Assembly: GCF_017654505.1 (NCBI RefSeq)
Contig: NC_054572.1
Coordinates: 2,947,083 to 3,011,082 of the forward strand
Origin: Polyodon spathula
Lineage: Eukaryota > Chordata > Actinopteri > Acipenseriformes > Polyodontidae
Direction of reading: 5' to 3'
DNA length: 64,000 nt
Below, one piece after another: positions 47,757-59,727 of this stretch. The number at the start of each line of letters is the position of its first letter. Positions within the stretch are counted from its first letter, which is position 1. A model generated the notes under the pieces. It made no database searches, had not been told where the DNA came from, and worked only from the letters and a program-made list of their open reading frames with translations. A program made the translations under genes and the position numbers.

Positions 47757-48198
47757 CTACGCAAGGAAGACAGCAGCGATGGGAATAAGACTCCTATTGC
47801 AGAGCAGCTCGTCCTAGTCCAGCTTTTACAATTAGCCTGATTAGCCACAGTGTGCACAAGTAACGAGTTCAGGTGTGTCTTATTGAACTCATAGTAAAAC
47901 CAGGAATGGATCAAAGTGCTATGCAATGTGGTTTTTATTTCCATTCCTGGACACGCCAAGGTTCTCTGTAATAGTTTAGAGCAGGGCTGTCCAGCAGATA
48001 GATCTTGAGCCATATATGGCTGTGGTGGATGATACCTCACCCCTGTATGTACTTTATGTTGTGTTGGGTTATTATTATTTAAATGCACGGATGTATTTTT
48101 GTACGGGTGTTTTAGGTCGGCAGGGAAGAATTAATTTGCCTTCCTGCCAAAACGGTTCACATGCAGACTGTGCCTGGGTCAGACTGAGCGATTAACAA
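47757..48198 (-). other. KIF21B intron 8, part next to exon 9
   Basis: Unique-looking, with no exon. Confidence 0.5.
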
Positions 48199-48770
48199 GC
48201 AATGGAGCCCAGGCAGAGCTGTGTAAAAGAGGCAGGGATCTCTCACTGGAGCCCAGGCAGAGCTGTGTAAAAGAGACAGGGGTCTCTCACTGGAGCCCAG
48301 GCAGAGCTGTGTAAAAGAGACAGGGGTCTCTCACTGGAGCCCAGGCTGAGCTGTGTAAAAGAGACAGGGGTCTCTCACTGGAGCCCAGGCTGAGCTGTGT
48401 AAAAGAGACAGGGATCTCTCACTGGAGCCCAGGCAGAGCTGTGTAAAAGAGACAGGGGTCTCTCACTGAAGCCCAGGCTGAGCTGTGTAAAAGAGGCAGG
48501 GATCTCTCACTGGAGCCCAGGCAGAGCTGTGTAAAAGAGACAGGGGTCTCTCACTGGAGCCCAGGCTGAGCTGTGTAAAAGAGACAGGGATCTCTCACTG
48601 GAGCCCAGGCAGAGCTGTGTAAAAGAGACAGGGATCTCTCACTGGAGCCCAGGCTGAGCTGTGTAAAAGAGGCAGGGATCTCTCACTGGAGCCCAGGCAG
48701 AGCTGTGCAAAAGAGACAGGGATCTCTCACTGGAGCCCAGGCTGAGCTGTGTAAAAGAGGCCGGGGTCAC
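48199..48770. repeat. 44-bp minisatellite, about 13 units, intron 8
   Basis: The unit is CTCTCACTGGAGCCCAGGCA followed by GAGCTGTGTAAAAGAGACAG GGRT. Single-base variants (CAGGCA or CAGGCT, GACAGG or GGCAGG) alternate along the array. Confidence 0.96.
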
Positions 48771-49279
48771 AAAGATAATAACAACTGCTACTCGTGCTGG
48801 CTTTACACTTGTTCGCTGTGTTTGTATGTTTTGGACGTCATGCCCTTTTCTTTTGGTGTAGTGTGTTTTGCTTTGTACAAATATTGCATTTATAATGTAA
48901 TAAACAGGTGCATCAGCGTTTCACACCCCGTAGAGTCTCTTCCTGGTCTGACGTCACCACCGAGCTATCTGTGACAAGGGCTCACTGAATTTCAAAGTCT
49001 CTTTTAAGGTTTTGTTACTGGTTGGTAACCTGCAGTCTTAGGCTGAAGCTAGTAAAGCAAAAATTACATTATTTTCCACTTGTGATAAATCTACTTTTTG
49101 CACGGAAGAACTCCCTGGTCATCGATTTGGCTCTTTCATTCAGAACAGAGTTCACAAACTATAGCTGCATGTCCAGGTGGTAAATATACTGTAATGCTAG
49201 TTTCCTGATAATTGCACACCTCCCTTTATCTTCATTTAGGACCTGTGCTGACACTTCATGTCCCTTTATTTGTTAGTGT

Positions 49280-49572
49280 GTGCTACCCTGCTGATGGTAG
49301 GGCACACAGAGAAGCCCCTGGAGGTGTGTGAGCAGTGTGCTGCTAATTATTCTGGGGTCCCTTGTGCTGGTGTAAGTTACCCTGCTGATGGTAGGGCACA
49401 CAGAGAAGCCCCCGGAGGTGTGTGAGCAGTGTGCTGCTAGTTATTCTGGGGTCCCCTGTGCTGGTGTGTGCTACCCTGCTGATGGCAGGGCACACAGAGA
49501 AGCCCCCCGGAGGTGTGTGAGCAGTGTGCTGCTAGTTATTCTGGGGTCCCCTGTGCTGATGGTAGGGCACAC
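49280..49572. repeat. 94-bp tandem repeat, about 3 units, intron 8
   Basis: The unit contains ACCCTGCTGATGGTAGGGCA and AGGTGTGTGAGCAGTGTGCT. Starts are 94 bp apart (49285, 49379, 49473), with a partial fourth. It lies 35 bases past the exon 8 donor on the gene strand. Confidence 0.93.
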
Positions 49573-49606
49573 TGTGAGCTCTGTGTCCCTGCAGAGCTCC
49601 ACTCAC

Positions 49607-49802
49607 CGCCTTGTACTCCATGAGCTCCATCTGTAGCCGTGCGATCTCGGCCCGCAGAGCACTGATCTGCTGGCTTGTCTTGTCCTGGTTCACTACCACC
49701 TTGTTCTTGATGTTGCGCGCACGGTTGGCGTAATTCAGCGCATTCAGGGTCTCCATGAAGTCCCGGTCCGACGGGCTCACACACGCGATCATCATCGTCC
49801 GA
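49607..49802 (-). CDS. kif21b: KIF21B exon 8 (motor end, neck)
   Basis: Residues about 342-406: [20 protein letters not shown], then [20 protein letters not shown], then [20 protein letters not shown]. It closes the motor (alpha-6) and begins the neck coiled coil. GGNS-R-T replaces human [15 protein letters not shown] replaces LKYANRARN. Acceptor CTGCAG, donor GCG|GTGAGT. Confidence 0.97.
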
Positions 49803-50107
49803 CTGCAGGGATGGGAGGTCGGTCAGAGCACTGGCAAGAGCATACTGTACACATACATACACAGGCACACACAGAAGAGTACAGCTTGTGCGTTAGGATA
49901 TCTTAGGCACACCCACATTCACCCACGTCAAAATCAAACATACAGATCCTGTTACACATGACTTTGTTTTTAAATCACTTGAGACGCAAGATCCCGTATT
50001 CATGGCAGGTGCTGCACTCAGACGTGCACACAGCGATGCAGTACAAAGCTTTACAGTGAGACTGTCTACTCACAGACGGAGAGTCAGCAGGTTTTGTTTC
50101 AGGTTAC

Positions 50108-50223
50108 CTGTTGCCACCCAGCGAGTCCTGCAGCAGTCGCGTCAGTTTGGAGTCCCTGTAAGGCACGTGGCAGCTCTTCTTACTCTGATCCCCCAGCGCA
50201 CTGATGACATTCCCCAGGGCAAG
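50108..50223 (-). CDS. kif21b: KIF21B exon 7 (motor)
   Basis: Residues about 303-340: [20 protein letters not shown], then [18 protein letters not shown]. It contains the conserved microtubule-binding [13 protein letters not shown] motif (loop 12/alpha-5). Acceptor CTCCAG, donor ACAG|GTAACC; split Ser at the 3' end. Confidence 0.97.
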
Positions 50224-50385
50224 CTGGAGGGCAAGCAAAGCAGTTCAATGAGACAGCAGCTGCAGTGCTGGTATGCAAACGCCCTAACCCTCGCAGTGAG
50301 CGCTCGTCTTGGGAAGCTCAGCTGCCCCCACAGCGCCTTTCAGACATCACCACATTGCAAAGCTGATATCACTACACATAGTTAC

Positions 50386-50559
50386 CAGCCCGCAGTTGAT
50401 AGAGATGCCCTCCTTGGCCCGCTCTCCTGTAGCCCCGGTTCTTTTTAAGCGCTCCGATCCTGCCAGGTCCACGAAGTGAAACTTTGCGGTGAGAGTCTCG
50501 TATTCACTCACGGGCTGGGTGAGCGGGCCGTTCGGAATGCCATTCATCCCGCCATCGGC
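50386..50559 (-). CDS. kif21b: KIF21B exon 6 (motor, switch II)
   Basis: Residues about 245-302: [20 protein letters not shown], then [20 protein letters not shown], then [24 protein letters not shown] is switch II. The first part is the variable loop that differs from human. Acceptor TTTCAG, donor CTG|GTAACT; phase 0. Confidence 0.98.
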
Positions 50560-50909
50560 CTGAAACAAAAAGAATGATACAACCAGCCCAACGTACAGGA
50601 ATGGGAAAAGAAATAATTGCCATTACCTGTTACTTCCTCTAGACGTTACCCTTGGGAATCACACATTGTGAATTTAATATCAGTAAATGGTAATGTAAAG
50701 CAGTGTGCCTAGGCGCCTGCGTATGCCTGTGTCTGTATGCCTGTGTCTGTGTGTCTGTGTGCCTGTGTGCATGTGTGCGTGTGTGCCTGTGAGCCTCTGT
50801 GTCTGTGTGCCTGTGTGCGATGTATACAATGGTGCTATGTATATGGTGTGTTCAATTTATACAATGCGAGTCTGTGCACAATGTGTGCTCAGCCCTCCCT
50901 GACACTCAC

Positions 50910-51044
50910 CAGCTCCGGCCGTTTGCAGACTCTCATCTGGCACAGCTGGATTGTGAAGATGGCGTGCGAGCGGGAGCTCTGAGCGTTCATCTGCGTGCTG
51001 GCCGTGGTGCGGGACAGAGCACCTAGCTTCAGACACTGAATCAG
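50910..51044 (-). CDS. kif21b: KIF21B exon 5 (motor, switch I)
   Basis: Residues about 200-244: [20 protein letters not shown], then [20 protein letters not shown], then [13 protein letters not shown] is switch I (NxxSSRSH). Its acceptor CTTGCAG pairs with the GC donor of exon 4. Confidence 0.97.
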
Positions 51045-51480
51045 CTGCAAGCAGGTTCAAAACAATAAGGCAAATATTAACGGACTTTAACTGTATTTCT
51101 ATGGTTTGTTCTGATATACAATTAACAGTTATTCTAAGAGCTGTTCTCCTTTAAAAAAAAAAAGTTATATATATATAAAAGTAAGTTATTTAAAGACTGG
51201 AAAAAATAAGGAAAAGCCTACATTTTATAATAAAAAAACCCAAAAGAAATAGCTATTTCTGAACAGCAGAGGGTGCTAGTGCCACATCAGAGGATGAAGT
51301 AGGCTATCCTGTTATCTGTCAATGAATCAATGTATATGTTATTCAAACAATGAGCAAGTCTGGGATCTGCCTCCTTATCTATTAGTGTGCACGTTCAATG
51401 AGACTTTTCTTGGAGATCCTGTCAGAAACGCGGTGCTTGGGGAGCTGGGCTTTGGCCCTCGTCATGGCTCTCGCAGCGAC

Positions 51481-51486
51481 ACTCGC
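51481..51486 (-). promoter_or_regulatory. Non-canonical GC splice donor, KIF21B intron 4
   Basis: On the gene strand the exon end reads GACGAG|GCGAGT. GC-AG introns are about 1% of vertebrate introns and usually match the rest of the donor consensus, as here. The next GT is 4 bases on and would break the frame. Confidence 0.85.
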
Positions 51487-51636
51487 CTCGTCCTCGGACT
51501 GAACCAAGCGTGACGTCACCCCGCTGGTGTAGATTCCTCCGCTGCTGTCCTCGTGGATTTTAATGTTGGACTTCCTGTGACGGGCATCTGGGTCCCGCGC
51601 ACTGTCAAACAGGTCCAGGATCTCCTCATTGTAGAG
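51487..51636 (-). CDS. kif21b: KIF21B exon 4 (motor)
   Basis: Residues about 150-199: [20 protein letters not shown], then [20 protein letters not shown], then [10 protein letters not shown]. It aligns throughout with human. The only placement of the 3' border that keeps the frame and the homology is GAG|GCGAGT, a GC rather than GT donor. Acceptor CCACCAG. Confidence 0.95.
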
Positions 51637-52682
51637 CTGGTGGCACAAGAACGCCAAGGGAGACCATGAATACCCAAAGACTGATCAGCATCACAATCAG
51701 CATTTATTCAAACTGCCGACATCCCCAAGCACGGCCATATTTTACAGGGTTTTTTTTTTTTTCTAGGGAATTAACTTTAGGGATATAGCAAAATTTCTAA
51801 ATGAGGCGTCACCACTCTCATGCAACTTACTGCACAAAAGCCGGCTTCACCTCAAAACAAACTAAATTAAGCAGATAGAACAACACCGTGCTCTTCCACG
51901 CAAAGCAATATCTGATTAGCAGAAAAAAACAACCCAATTACTGAGTACAAAACCCTGCTTTTCAACATTGAACTAATTATCTTTCAAAGCAGCATAAGAA
52001 CATAATTACTGTTTAATGCTGCAAACTGCGTTTGATGCAGGCAGACTCCTAATCACACAATTACACTCCCCCCCAAACAAAAACCGGTAACAGCTCTAAT
52101 TCATTTTTGCGATGGGCTAAGGCCCGCCATTCTCCATTGGCAGTGCAGCACATTTTGCAATGAGTTAATCCCAGCCAGCCACAGTGTGGAGAGCAAGAAG
52201 AAGAACTGATCTATCTGACATGTCTGCTGCTTGAGAGCTTCTCACACAATCGAAACTGCAGCCACGCACCTGCTTCCCCCAGGAAACCAAGGCAACGCAG
52301 ACAGACCATAAACACAAGCAGTGCAAGGACACACAGCACCATGCCTGTAATACTCAGAATTAATTGTCCTGGCAGAACCTGGACATGACATAGTGCTGTG
52401 TCAGATGCATGCCTAAAACAAGGGATGAAAAGATGATGAAGGAATACTAAATTAAGACACGTGTGAATTGAACTTTGACCCAGACTAATCCTCCAAATCT
52501 GTCCCCCTCTCTATTCCATCGGGCAGCACAGTAAAGAGAGCTGGTTCACTAAAAGGAAAGAAGAAAGCTACATTAACAATGGTTTTGTCTATCCGTCCAT
52601 ATTTCCCATTAGCTTGCAAAGTGGAAACAGAGTATCAGTAAAACCCCCCACACTCTGGACTGTCTCTCTTTCCCGGTCTTAC
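51637..52682 (-). other. KIF21B intron 3
   Basis: About 1 kb of unique-looking sequence with a poly(T) run at about 51750. No exon. Confidence 0.5.
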
Positions 52683-52865
52683 CTCTAAGAATTGCGCGCT
52701 GACTTTGAACTCGGGTGCCTGCTCCCCACGCTGCTGCGCCTCCCTCTTGCGGTGCTCGATCCCCTGGAACAGGTGCTTGACGGCCCGCGGGATGATGCCC
52801 TGCTCCTCCACGCTGATGTTCATGTCAAAGCCCGTCCCCATTGTGTACGTCTTCCCAGACCCGGT
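52683..52865 (-). CDS. kif21b: KIF21B exon 3 (motor, P-loop)
   Basis: Residues about 89-149: [20 protein letters not shown], then [20 protein letters not shown], then [18 protein letters not shown], with GQ from exon 2, forms the Walker A P-loop (human has TGAGKT). Acceptor CTGCAG, donor GAG|GTAAGA. Confidence 0.98.
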
Positions 52866-53172
52866 CTGCAGAGGGAAGGGTGACAGTGAGAGGGCAAGCC
52901 AAGGCTGGGAGCAGCCAAAAGGAAAACACTGCCACGGACCAGCTTATTTAACGCAGTCGTGATCACGTCAGTGGTGGCTGTAAATTGATACTTTTCGTGA
53001 CCTTGCTTGCACTGATTACACAGACCTCTACCATGATGCTTGTGATATTCCTGTAAGTGTATGTCCTTATTCTCAAAGTAATCATTTCAGCCCTACCAGC
53101 ACTGTAATGGCTGAACACAATTCTGCTGAGGTCTGGTTTGTCGCAGAGGCAAGAGCAGGTTTCAGCGCTCAC

Positions 53173-53395
53173 CTGCCCGTAAGCGAACACGGTGGCGTTG
53201 TAGCCCTCCAAGCAGCCCTCAATGAGCTTCTCCACACAGGCACTGTAGATCTCGTGCTGCTGGGAGTCCCGGTCAAACACAAAGTCGTAGGTGAAAGCCT
53301 TGTCCTTTCCCAGCAGCACTTGGGGCTCCCCTGGGGTCACCAGAGTACAGATGTGACATCCTTCGATCTTCTCCTTGGCCATCTGAGGCCGGATC
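53173..53395 (-). CDS. kif21b: KIF21B exon 2 (motor start)
   Basis: Residues about 15-88: [20 protein letters not shown], then [20 protein letters not shown], then [14 protein letters not shown]. It begins by finishing a split Arg (AG|G), so an upstream exon encoding the usual M...VKVAVR is required. Acceptor TATCTCAG, donor CAG|GTGAGC. Confidence 0.97.
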
Positions 53396-54686
53396 CTGAG
53401 ATAAAGAAAAGGGCTCCAGATTAGGTCACACCCACACAGACATATATCATTCACTAATATTCAGACATGTAAACAATACACAGGGCTTACAAGCTGCTCC
53501 TAAAATTACATACAGCAACACAACAAAGACAGACTGAGGGGGTATACAGCAAAATAACATTGCCAGCCAATGCAGGACAGCTCTGACCACCACACGCCTA
53601 TAAGCTTTACTCCAGAGCAACACTCCCACAGACAACTGCATCCCAAAATACCAGAGCTGAGTTGCTTTAGGATTGCTACCAGGCTCTCCTGTGCTTATGC
53701 AGACGTTTCTTGGCTTGACTAGACTATCCAATGCAGTTTTATGACAAGTTTCGTTATTGAAAATGCTGAGAAGAATGCGTCTGAGAGAATTCGCTGTTGT
53801 GTTTTGCCCATCCTGGGTTTACTGCTCCCTGGGTCCCCTGTTGCTTTACTGCCTTCCTGCACTTTGCTGAAGCACTCTGTGCAAAGCAGAGCTCCTAGGA
53901 TACGCAAGCCACAAACCCATCAATGAGCTACTACTGATCTAACAATGGGGCTCCTTACAATACTGTCATCTGTTGGCAACTAATGTGACGCTAAGGACAG
54001 CAGAGCAAACAGAAATCAAACCAACACAAAACCCTGAAGAAACAGCGTATTTGATGAGCATGATCAGCTTGCATTTGGACAGATTTTAACTGCAGTTAGC
54101 TTCCAAGCTCCTATGAAAACTGGCAGTGTGTACGGAGCTCAATACATTGATCCCCTCTCCAGCAAAGGGGACCTCCTGATCAGGTCGTACTGTGGCTCAC
54201 CACTTTGTTTGAGAGGAGACCAGACCAGACAGCCTGCATCTTTAAAATAATTAGCGTTGTTCTCTGATGCGCGTGGCACTCAGTGAGATCCAAGAGCACC
54301 ACCCTGAGGCTTTATTATTACGCACAGCCAGCAGGTTATCTGTGAGATTGATTAGCTGACCAGAAACAAGCTGCAGTCTGGCTGGAACGGGGCTCTGAGC
54401 AAGAAAACAAAAAGCAAGGACATCTCTTAGAGCCGCTCAGGGGGGGATTAGGAAGAGGGAAAACAAATAAAAAAGGAATGAAGCAAATACAGCAATAAAG
54501 AAACTTATGGCAATGTCAATGCAAGGCAGTGATCATGCCACCTTTGTTGAAAATGTGATGTAAGTAGAGGGGCTCTGCGGCTGATTTGCTATCCGTTCAG
54601 CCCTGGAGGTCCATGTTTGAAACTTCATCAGGACAAGAGTAATACAGGTTTGGAGGTCTCATCTTAATACCATTTTATAATTTTAT
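53396..54686 (-). other. KIF21B intron 1, part adjoining exon 2
   Basis: No exon, RNA gene or repeat family seen. Confidence 0.5.
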
Positions 54687-54964
54687 AATTTGCCAACTGT
54701 ATTTTTACCCTCTTTTCTCCCCAATTTGAAAATGCCCACCGCTGCCCCCCACCCCCCGTGTTGACTCGGGAGAGACGAAGACGGACACACGCGTCCTCCG
54801 AAACGTGTGCCGTCAGCCGTCTGCTTCTTTATCCTCTGCAGGCCTGCCATGCAGCCACCTCAGAGAGACAGCATCGGAGGACCACGCAGCTACCTCCAGG
54901 CTACAAGGCGCGTTCCTGCACTCCACGCGGAGTGTCTTTACTGGATGCGCCACTCGGGAGCCCC
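54687..54964 (-). mobile_element. tRNA-derived SINE, copy 3
   Basis: On the minus strand it begins GGGGCTCCCGAGTGGCGCAT and continues CGCGTGGAGTGCAGGAACGC, then the body GACGGCTGACGGCACACGTT and a tail (GGGCATTTTCAAATTGGGGA). The B-box segment is partly deleted. It is the best preserved body of the three copies. Confidence 0.8.
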
Positions 54965-57528
54965 CTTAATCCCAGTTTAACCTTCAAGCAGTAGCATGGT
55001 TGTGTTCAACGAAAGACAAGAAAGGCAGCAGGCACATACAGTACAGAGTAAGGGTTAGGGTTATTTTACACGGACACAAGTACAGTCAAAATCATCAGAT
55101 TTAATCAGTAAAGATCCTTCGGGAGCAGGAAATGACTGAGCCACGGGCTTTTCTACTGTAATCTGCTGCCCCTGTACCATAACCAGCTAACGCCCAACAA
55201 CTTCTTCCAATGCCCATCCATGAGTCACTGTTCATCAAGGAGAAACAGTAGAAACAGCTGCCGGTCCAGCACAGCCAGCGCCAGCCTAGAGCAGGAGATG
55301 CTGTTCGTTCAGAGGCTTCAGGTCAAGTTTCAGGAAGTCAGTGATCTATATAAGAAATACAGCTCTGGAAGCACAGAGCAGAAATCATGTAATCATTCAT
55401 TAACTCGTGAACTTCAAACTCTTTCTTTGCATTGAAACAAAAAGTGGCATGCAACAAAGAAGGGGAGGAGATGTAAGTCACACGGTTTAAGACGTGGCAA
55501 CACCTAACAAGGTCAGTTTACTCATCATATCGACACACGAGGGATTATACGAGAAACGCAAAGTAAAGGAGGCCATCTCAACAGAGACCGGAAAATGTGA
55601 CAGCACTGGCCTCCAGCAGCGAGTGTGCACGACTGAGCATTAACTGCAGGTGATGTGCTGGAGAGCCTCTCAATGCACTTCTGTCTCCTCTTGGCAAGAC
55701 TCAAACGCTAGGTTCGGAGGTCAGAAAGACACGTTCCCATAGCAACCAAAACAGCCTCTCGAATATGCAAACTAACAATCCGAAATAGCCCAGGCTACAC
55801 ATCCGCGTTTATGCAAATATAATAACCCCTCCACCAGCCACCCCCATCTAACATCCCACTGCTTCTGAGATACAATGCCTCAGTTGTGTGACTGAGCAAT
55901 TACAAGCCAATGTTTGGACAGAAGAGCTAACTGAGGTGAGGTCCAAGAACTCAGTTCATTAGACTGCAAGCACTCAGTTCTCAGAGATAATAAAATCAGC
56001 TTCTTACATTGCAACCTACAGGAGATTCTGCAGAGGAGCCCTATTCTTCTCATTCCTTTCTGCAAGTGGAGTAGACAGAGGCCACAGGCTGCATTGTCCA
56101 TTGTCAGCCTCACTTGCACTGTAGAAATGTACTGGTTGCACAACACAGTCTTGTGTCCCCCTGTTTGTGCAAACTAATCCTCCAGCAGCACAGTACAAAT
56201 GATTTCTAATTACAAATCACGCGGTGGTCATTATTAAAGTGTTACTCACAAAGGGAACAAAGGATTCAGAACAAGTGATGCACAGTGGCAGTGGCTGGGT
56301 AGCACCCCACTATCCATTCCATTCCCCAGTGCATTGTGATAACAGTCTACATTCTCATACCATTACAGCTACCCTTGCACAGGCACTGTCCCAGCACAGA
56401 ACCACTGCACTGAAGCGCACTGAGAAGCGTATTTATTTATTTTTGCCCTTCACATTGATGCATTCTAAAAGGTTGTAATGTTAGTCTAGGTGACTCAAGT
56501 CTGATTGCTTTACTGCCACAGTGCTACTCGTTGCTGGAGGCATATTCAATGCAAGCATCGGTGTTCCAGTGCTGTTTATCTGTTTACAGGCCAATTCTCC
56601 TTTCAAACAGGTCCCCGAAGTGACATCTCTCTGTGCAAGCATTACAACGCTCCGCCATGCTGCTCTGCTACACTGTCACCTTCACTACAAAGGAGAAATA
56701 CATTTTAAGCATATGCTGCCTGTGTGACTTTCATTTCAGAATGCTATTACCAAAAGCTACATATTCCAAAGAATGACATGAATGCAATACAGCATCCATA
56801 AAGAGCATCAGACAACTATGCTCAGCATGTTCATATACAGTAACAGACAAGAAAAAGCACAGACTAATTCACAGATTTATATATTATTATGACAGCAACT
56901 GCAAACAGTGCTTGAATCCCTTAGATTTAGGCTTGATTGAAGTGCCATAGTTTCTCAAAATGTTTGAAATCTGTATGCAGGCACTCTACTCTGAAACATC
57001 TTGAGTCTGTCTGTATGGCTCCTGCATTGAGCAGTTAAACAAACACAAGGAAGTTCACTCAGTTTAAACCCTCATCACTCGAGAACAGCCAGTGTGACCA
57101 TTTAACCACTTCCTGTAACAGTCACTACTGCACGACACAAGAAAAGCTGCAATGTTATATTTGGAAAGAGTTGCCTCTAAACCCCAGCTAACGCTAGCAG
57201 ATCCCAGCTATCAGTATGAGTCTGGTGAGCTAAACTGGACACACGACCCACCTGCGGTACAGGTTAACTCTTAAACCTGGAATGGCTATGCAATGAGAGT
57301 CTGAAATCCTGCATTACAGTTGCACATTCTGGAGAGCTGGGAGGTTCCTTATAGCTGATGTGTGGGCATATGGGCTCCCCGACCGTGCAGAGACTGAGAG
57401 GCAGCTGCAGGTGGGGTCACAGGGAGGAGGAAGCACTGCACACGCCATCCCCTAGGGGGAGCAGCGGCTCATCATCAGAACTGCAACAATGGAAACCATT
57501 CGCTGCTGGCTGGGAATTAAGAGTTATC

Positions 57529-57580
<52 letters not shown>

Positions 57581-58440
57581 TTTATATGCTTGTTTGTTTA
57601 CACAGTAGATCTGTAGCTTCAGCCATGATCTAGCTGTCCTTGAAGATATCAGGAAGCAATGGATATCTTGAAGGATAGAGTGATTGAGTGACTGATAGAT
57701 TGTCCCCTGCTCCAAAAACACATGTCTGGTGTTCACAGATCCAGATCAACACTAAGTCACGGGCTGCTTTACCTTTAGTTTATTACACAATGGGTGTCCA
57801 TCATACCAGCTTTCCTCCCCTCAGTGTAAAACAATAAAGACACCAGAAACCCTGTCCTGCCCCACACCCCACCCCACCCACTGGGTTTATGCAGCTCAGC
57901 TGGCTCTGCCCAGCCCAGCCCACGATTTACTGCAGTGCTTCACCCGTCTGCACCCTCGACCCAGTCTTCTCAGTCTTTACTGGGCTGCTACCCAGTGGCA
58001 CCGCCCAGCACAGAAGCTGGGAAAAACAACATCAATCCTCGAGTGTGGAAAAGCTAGAGGAGGAAACAGGATTTCCTCTTCTAATTCCAATTATTTATCT
58101 GTCTGGGGAAGTTTTTCCACACAAAGCACATTCTTCGCACCCCCGTAGAAACCAGAATCTGGGCAAAGCGAGAGGCATCTCACACTTCACACAGAAATGT
58201 AAAGAACCGAAATAAAAAAAGGCCATTTGTTATTCTCTCAAAAGCAAATACAGAAATAGCTATGAGCAGCCCTTGAAAGGAACAGACCTTCCATTCTTCT
58301 AACATCCCCCAACCCCTCTGCCCCTTCATCCTGTACCAGTGCTCACCTCATTCTGCTTGAACAGCCACAAGCAATTCTTCATGACCAATAGGGCTGAGGA
58401 GTGCAGTCAGACAGTTCTTTAGTTTTATTTGAAATGGCAC
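54965..58440. repeat. KIF21B intron 1 continued; (AAT)n at 57530-57579
   Basis: Unique-looking apart from a 50-bp AAT microsatellite. Short open frames only; none has recognisable domains or supporting splice sites. Confidence 0.5.
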
Positions 58441-58454
58441 AGCTGAGACCCGTT

Positions 58455-58985
58455 TTACAGCTGAGTCATCTTGCTCAGGGGTCTCACACAGTGCTGGACT
58501 CTGATCCCAGGAGTCGAGACGTCTTGCTCAGGGGTCTCACACAGTGCTGGACTCTGATCCCAGGAGTCGAGTCATCTTGCTCAGGGGTCTCACACAGTGC
58601 TGGACTCTGATCCCAGGAGTCGAGACGTCTTGCTCAGGGGTCTCACACAGTGCTGGACTCTGATCCCAGGAGTCGAGACGTCTTGCTCAGGGGTCTCACA
58701 CAGTGCTGGACTCTGATCCCAGGAGTCGAGACGTCTTGCTCAGGGGTCTCACACAGTGCTGAACTCTGATCCCAGGGGTCGAGACATCTTGCTCAGGGGT
58801 CTCACACAGTGCTGGACTCTGATCCCAGGAGTTGAGATGTCTTGCTCAGGGGTCTCACACAGTGCTGGACTCTGATCCCAGGAGTTGAGATGTCTTGCTC
58901 AGGGGTCTCACACAGTGCTGGACTCTGATCCCAGGGGTCGAGACATCTTGCTCAGGGGTCTCACACAGTGCTGGACTCTGATCCA
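58455..58985. repeat. 53-bp minisatellite, about 10 units
   Basis: The unit contains TCTTGCTCAGGGGTCTCACA and CAGTGCTGGACTCTGATCCC, then AGGAGTCGAGACG. It varies at the GTCGAG/GTTGAG and ACGTCT/ACATCT positions. Confidence 0.95.
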
Positions 58986-59727
58986 AGGAATCACTGCCTC
59001 CTTTATCACTGCCTACCTTCCACATAAACATCATTTACTGTACCAGTAAACTGCCCAGCTGCTGGAGTCCAAGCTGTTAACATCCAGCTAATTAAACACA
59101 TCTCTCTTCATTGCACACTTTATTGGCACTCTAAAGCCAGATTGAATTTCACTACATCCTGTCCAGTTTGTGTCACATTGTTTTTTTTTTTTTTTTTTTA
59201 CACCAAGCCCTATAAGCAAAAAGACTTAGAGGATCACTGCTTTTCTAATCAGTAACCAGTTCAATGTATCCCAAAACCTACGAGCCCCCAAAACACATTA
59301 AAACAACGTGATTGATTAAGCAGTGGAGAGCTAACAAAAGGTCTAGGACCCAAACGCAGTAGACCTCCCACAGATTACTTGTATTGCACGAATCTATCCT
59401 TATTCAAGTGACTCGATTTGATCACAATAACTCTTTCCTAGGTATTTTACATACAGGTCCTGATAAACAAGACTTGCAGACCCTCTCTTCCCCTTACCCA
59501 GCAGCCTCGTGTACAGCAGCACTATCGCAATGTGTGAATTTGCATACTGTGCCACCTGCTGTATGTAAAATGCTTCAGCTTTGCATAAACCTGGGTTATT
59601 TAAGCCACACTGGATTAACAGAACCAGCACTGCAGCGAAACTTTTGACATCAAGAGGGTCATTTTATCTTCCATAGAAAGAATCAGTCAAGGAATCAACA
59701 GCAACAGAAACAAACCCTGCTTGCAGA
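58986..59727. other. Intron 1, unique segment
   Basis: A poly(T) run lies at 59181-59199; otherwise nothing recognised. Confidence 0.45.

Larger units (their letters stand above)
24314..53395 (-). other. kif21b: KIF21B gene, exons 2 to end (gene span)
   Basis: KIF21B is a kinesin-4 family motor that moves toward microtubule plus ends, restrains microtubule growth, and works in neuronal dendrites and T cells. Thirty-three internal exons (2-34) plus either last exon join in frame with correct phases; the total is about 1,643 residues against 1,637 in human. Order: motor (to about residue 370), neck and coiled coils, acidic insert (about 580-631), coiled coils (632-820), regulatory coiled coil (900-1110), Ser/Pro linker (1110-1290), seven-blade WD40 domain (1300 to end). 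KIF21B rather than KIF21A is shown by [44 protein letters not shown] and the C-terminus GRATTLP. Residue numbers assume a 14-residue exon 1, which was not found in the window. Confidence 0.97.

Noticed and set aside
24314..53395. KIF21A as the identity of the kinesin
   Set aside because: Diagnostic stretches ([33 protein letters not shown] end) match KIF21B, and KIF21A's C-terminus is absent.
55220..55435. Ser/Arg-rich 71-codon frame
   Set aside because: Short, no splice signals that fit, within KIF21B intron 1; no family recognised.
58318..58345. Possible donor (AATGAG|GTGAGC on the minus strand) as KIF21B exon 1
   Set aside because: The sequence before it does not encode the expected VKVAVR motif.
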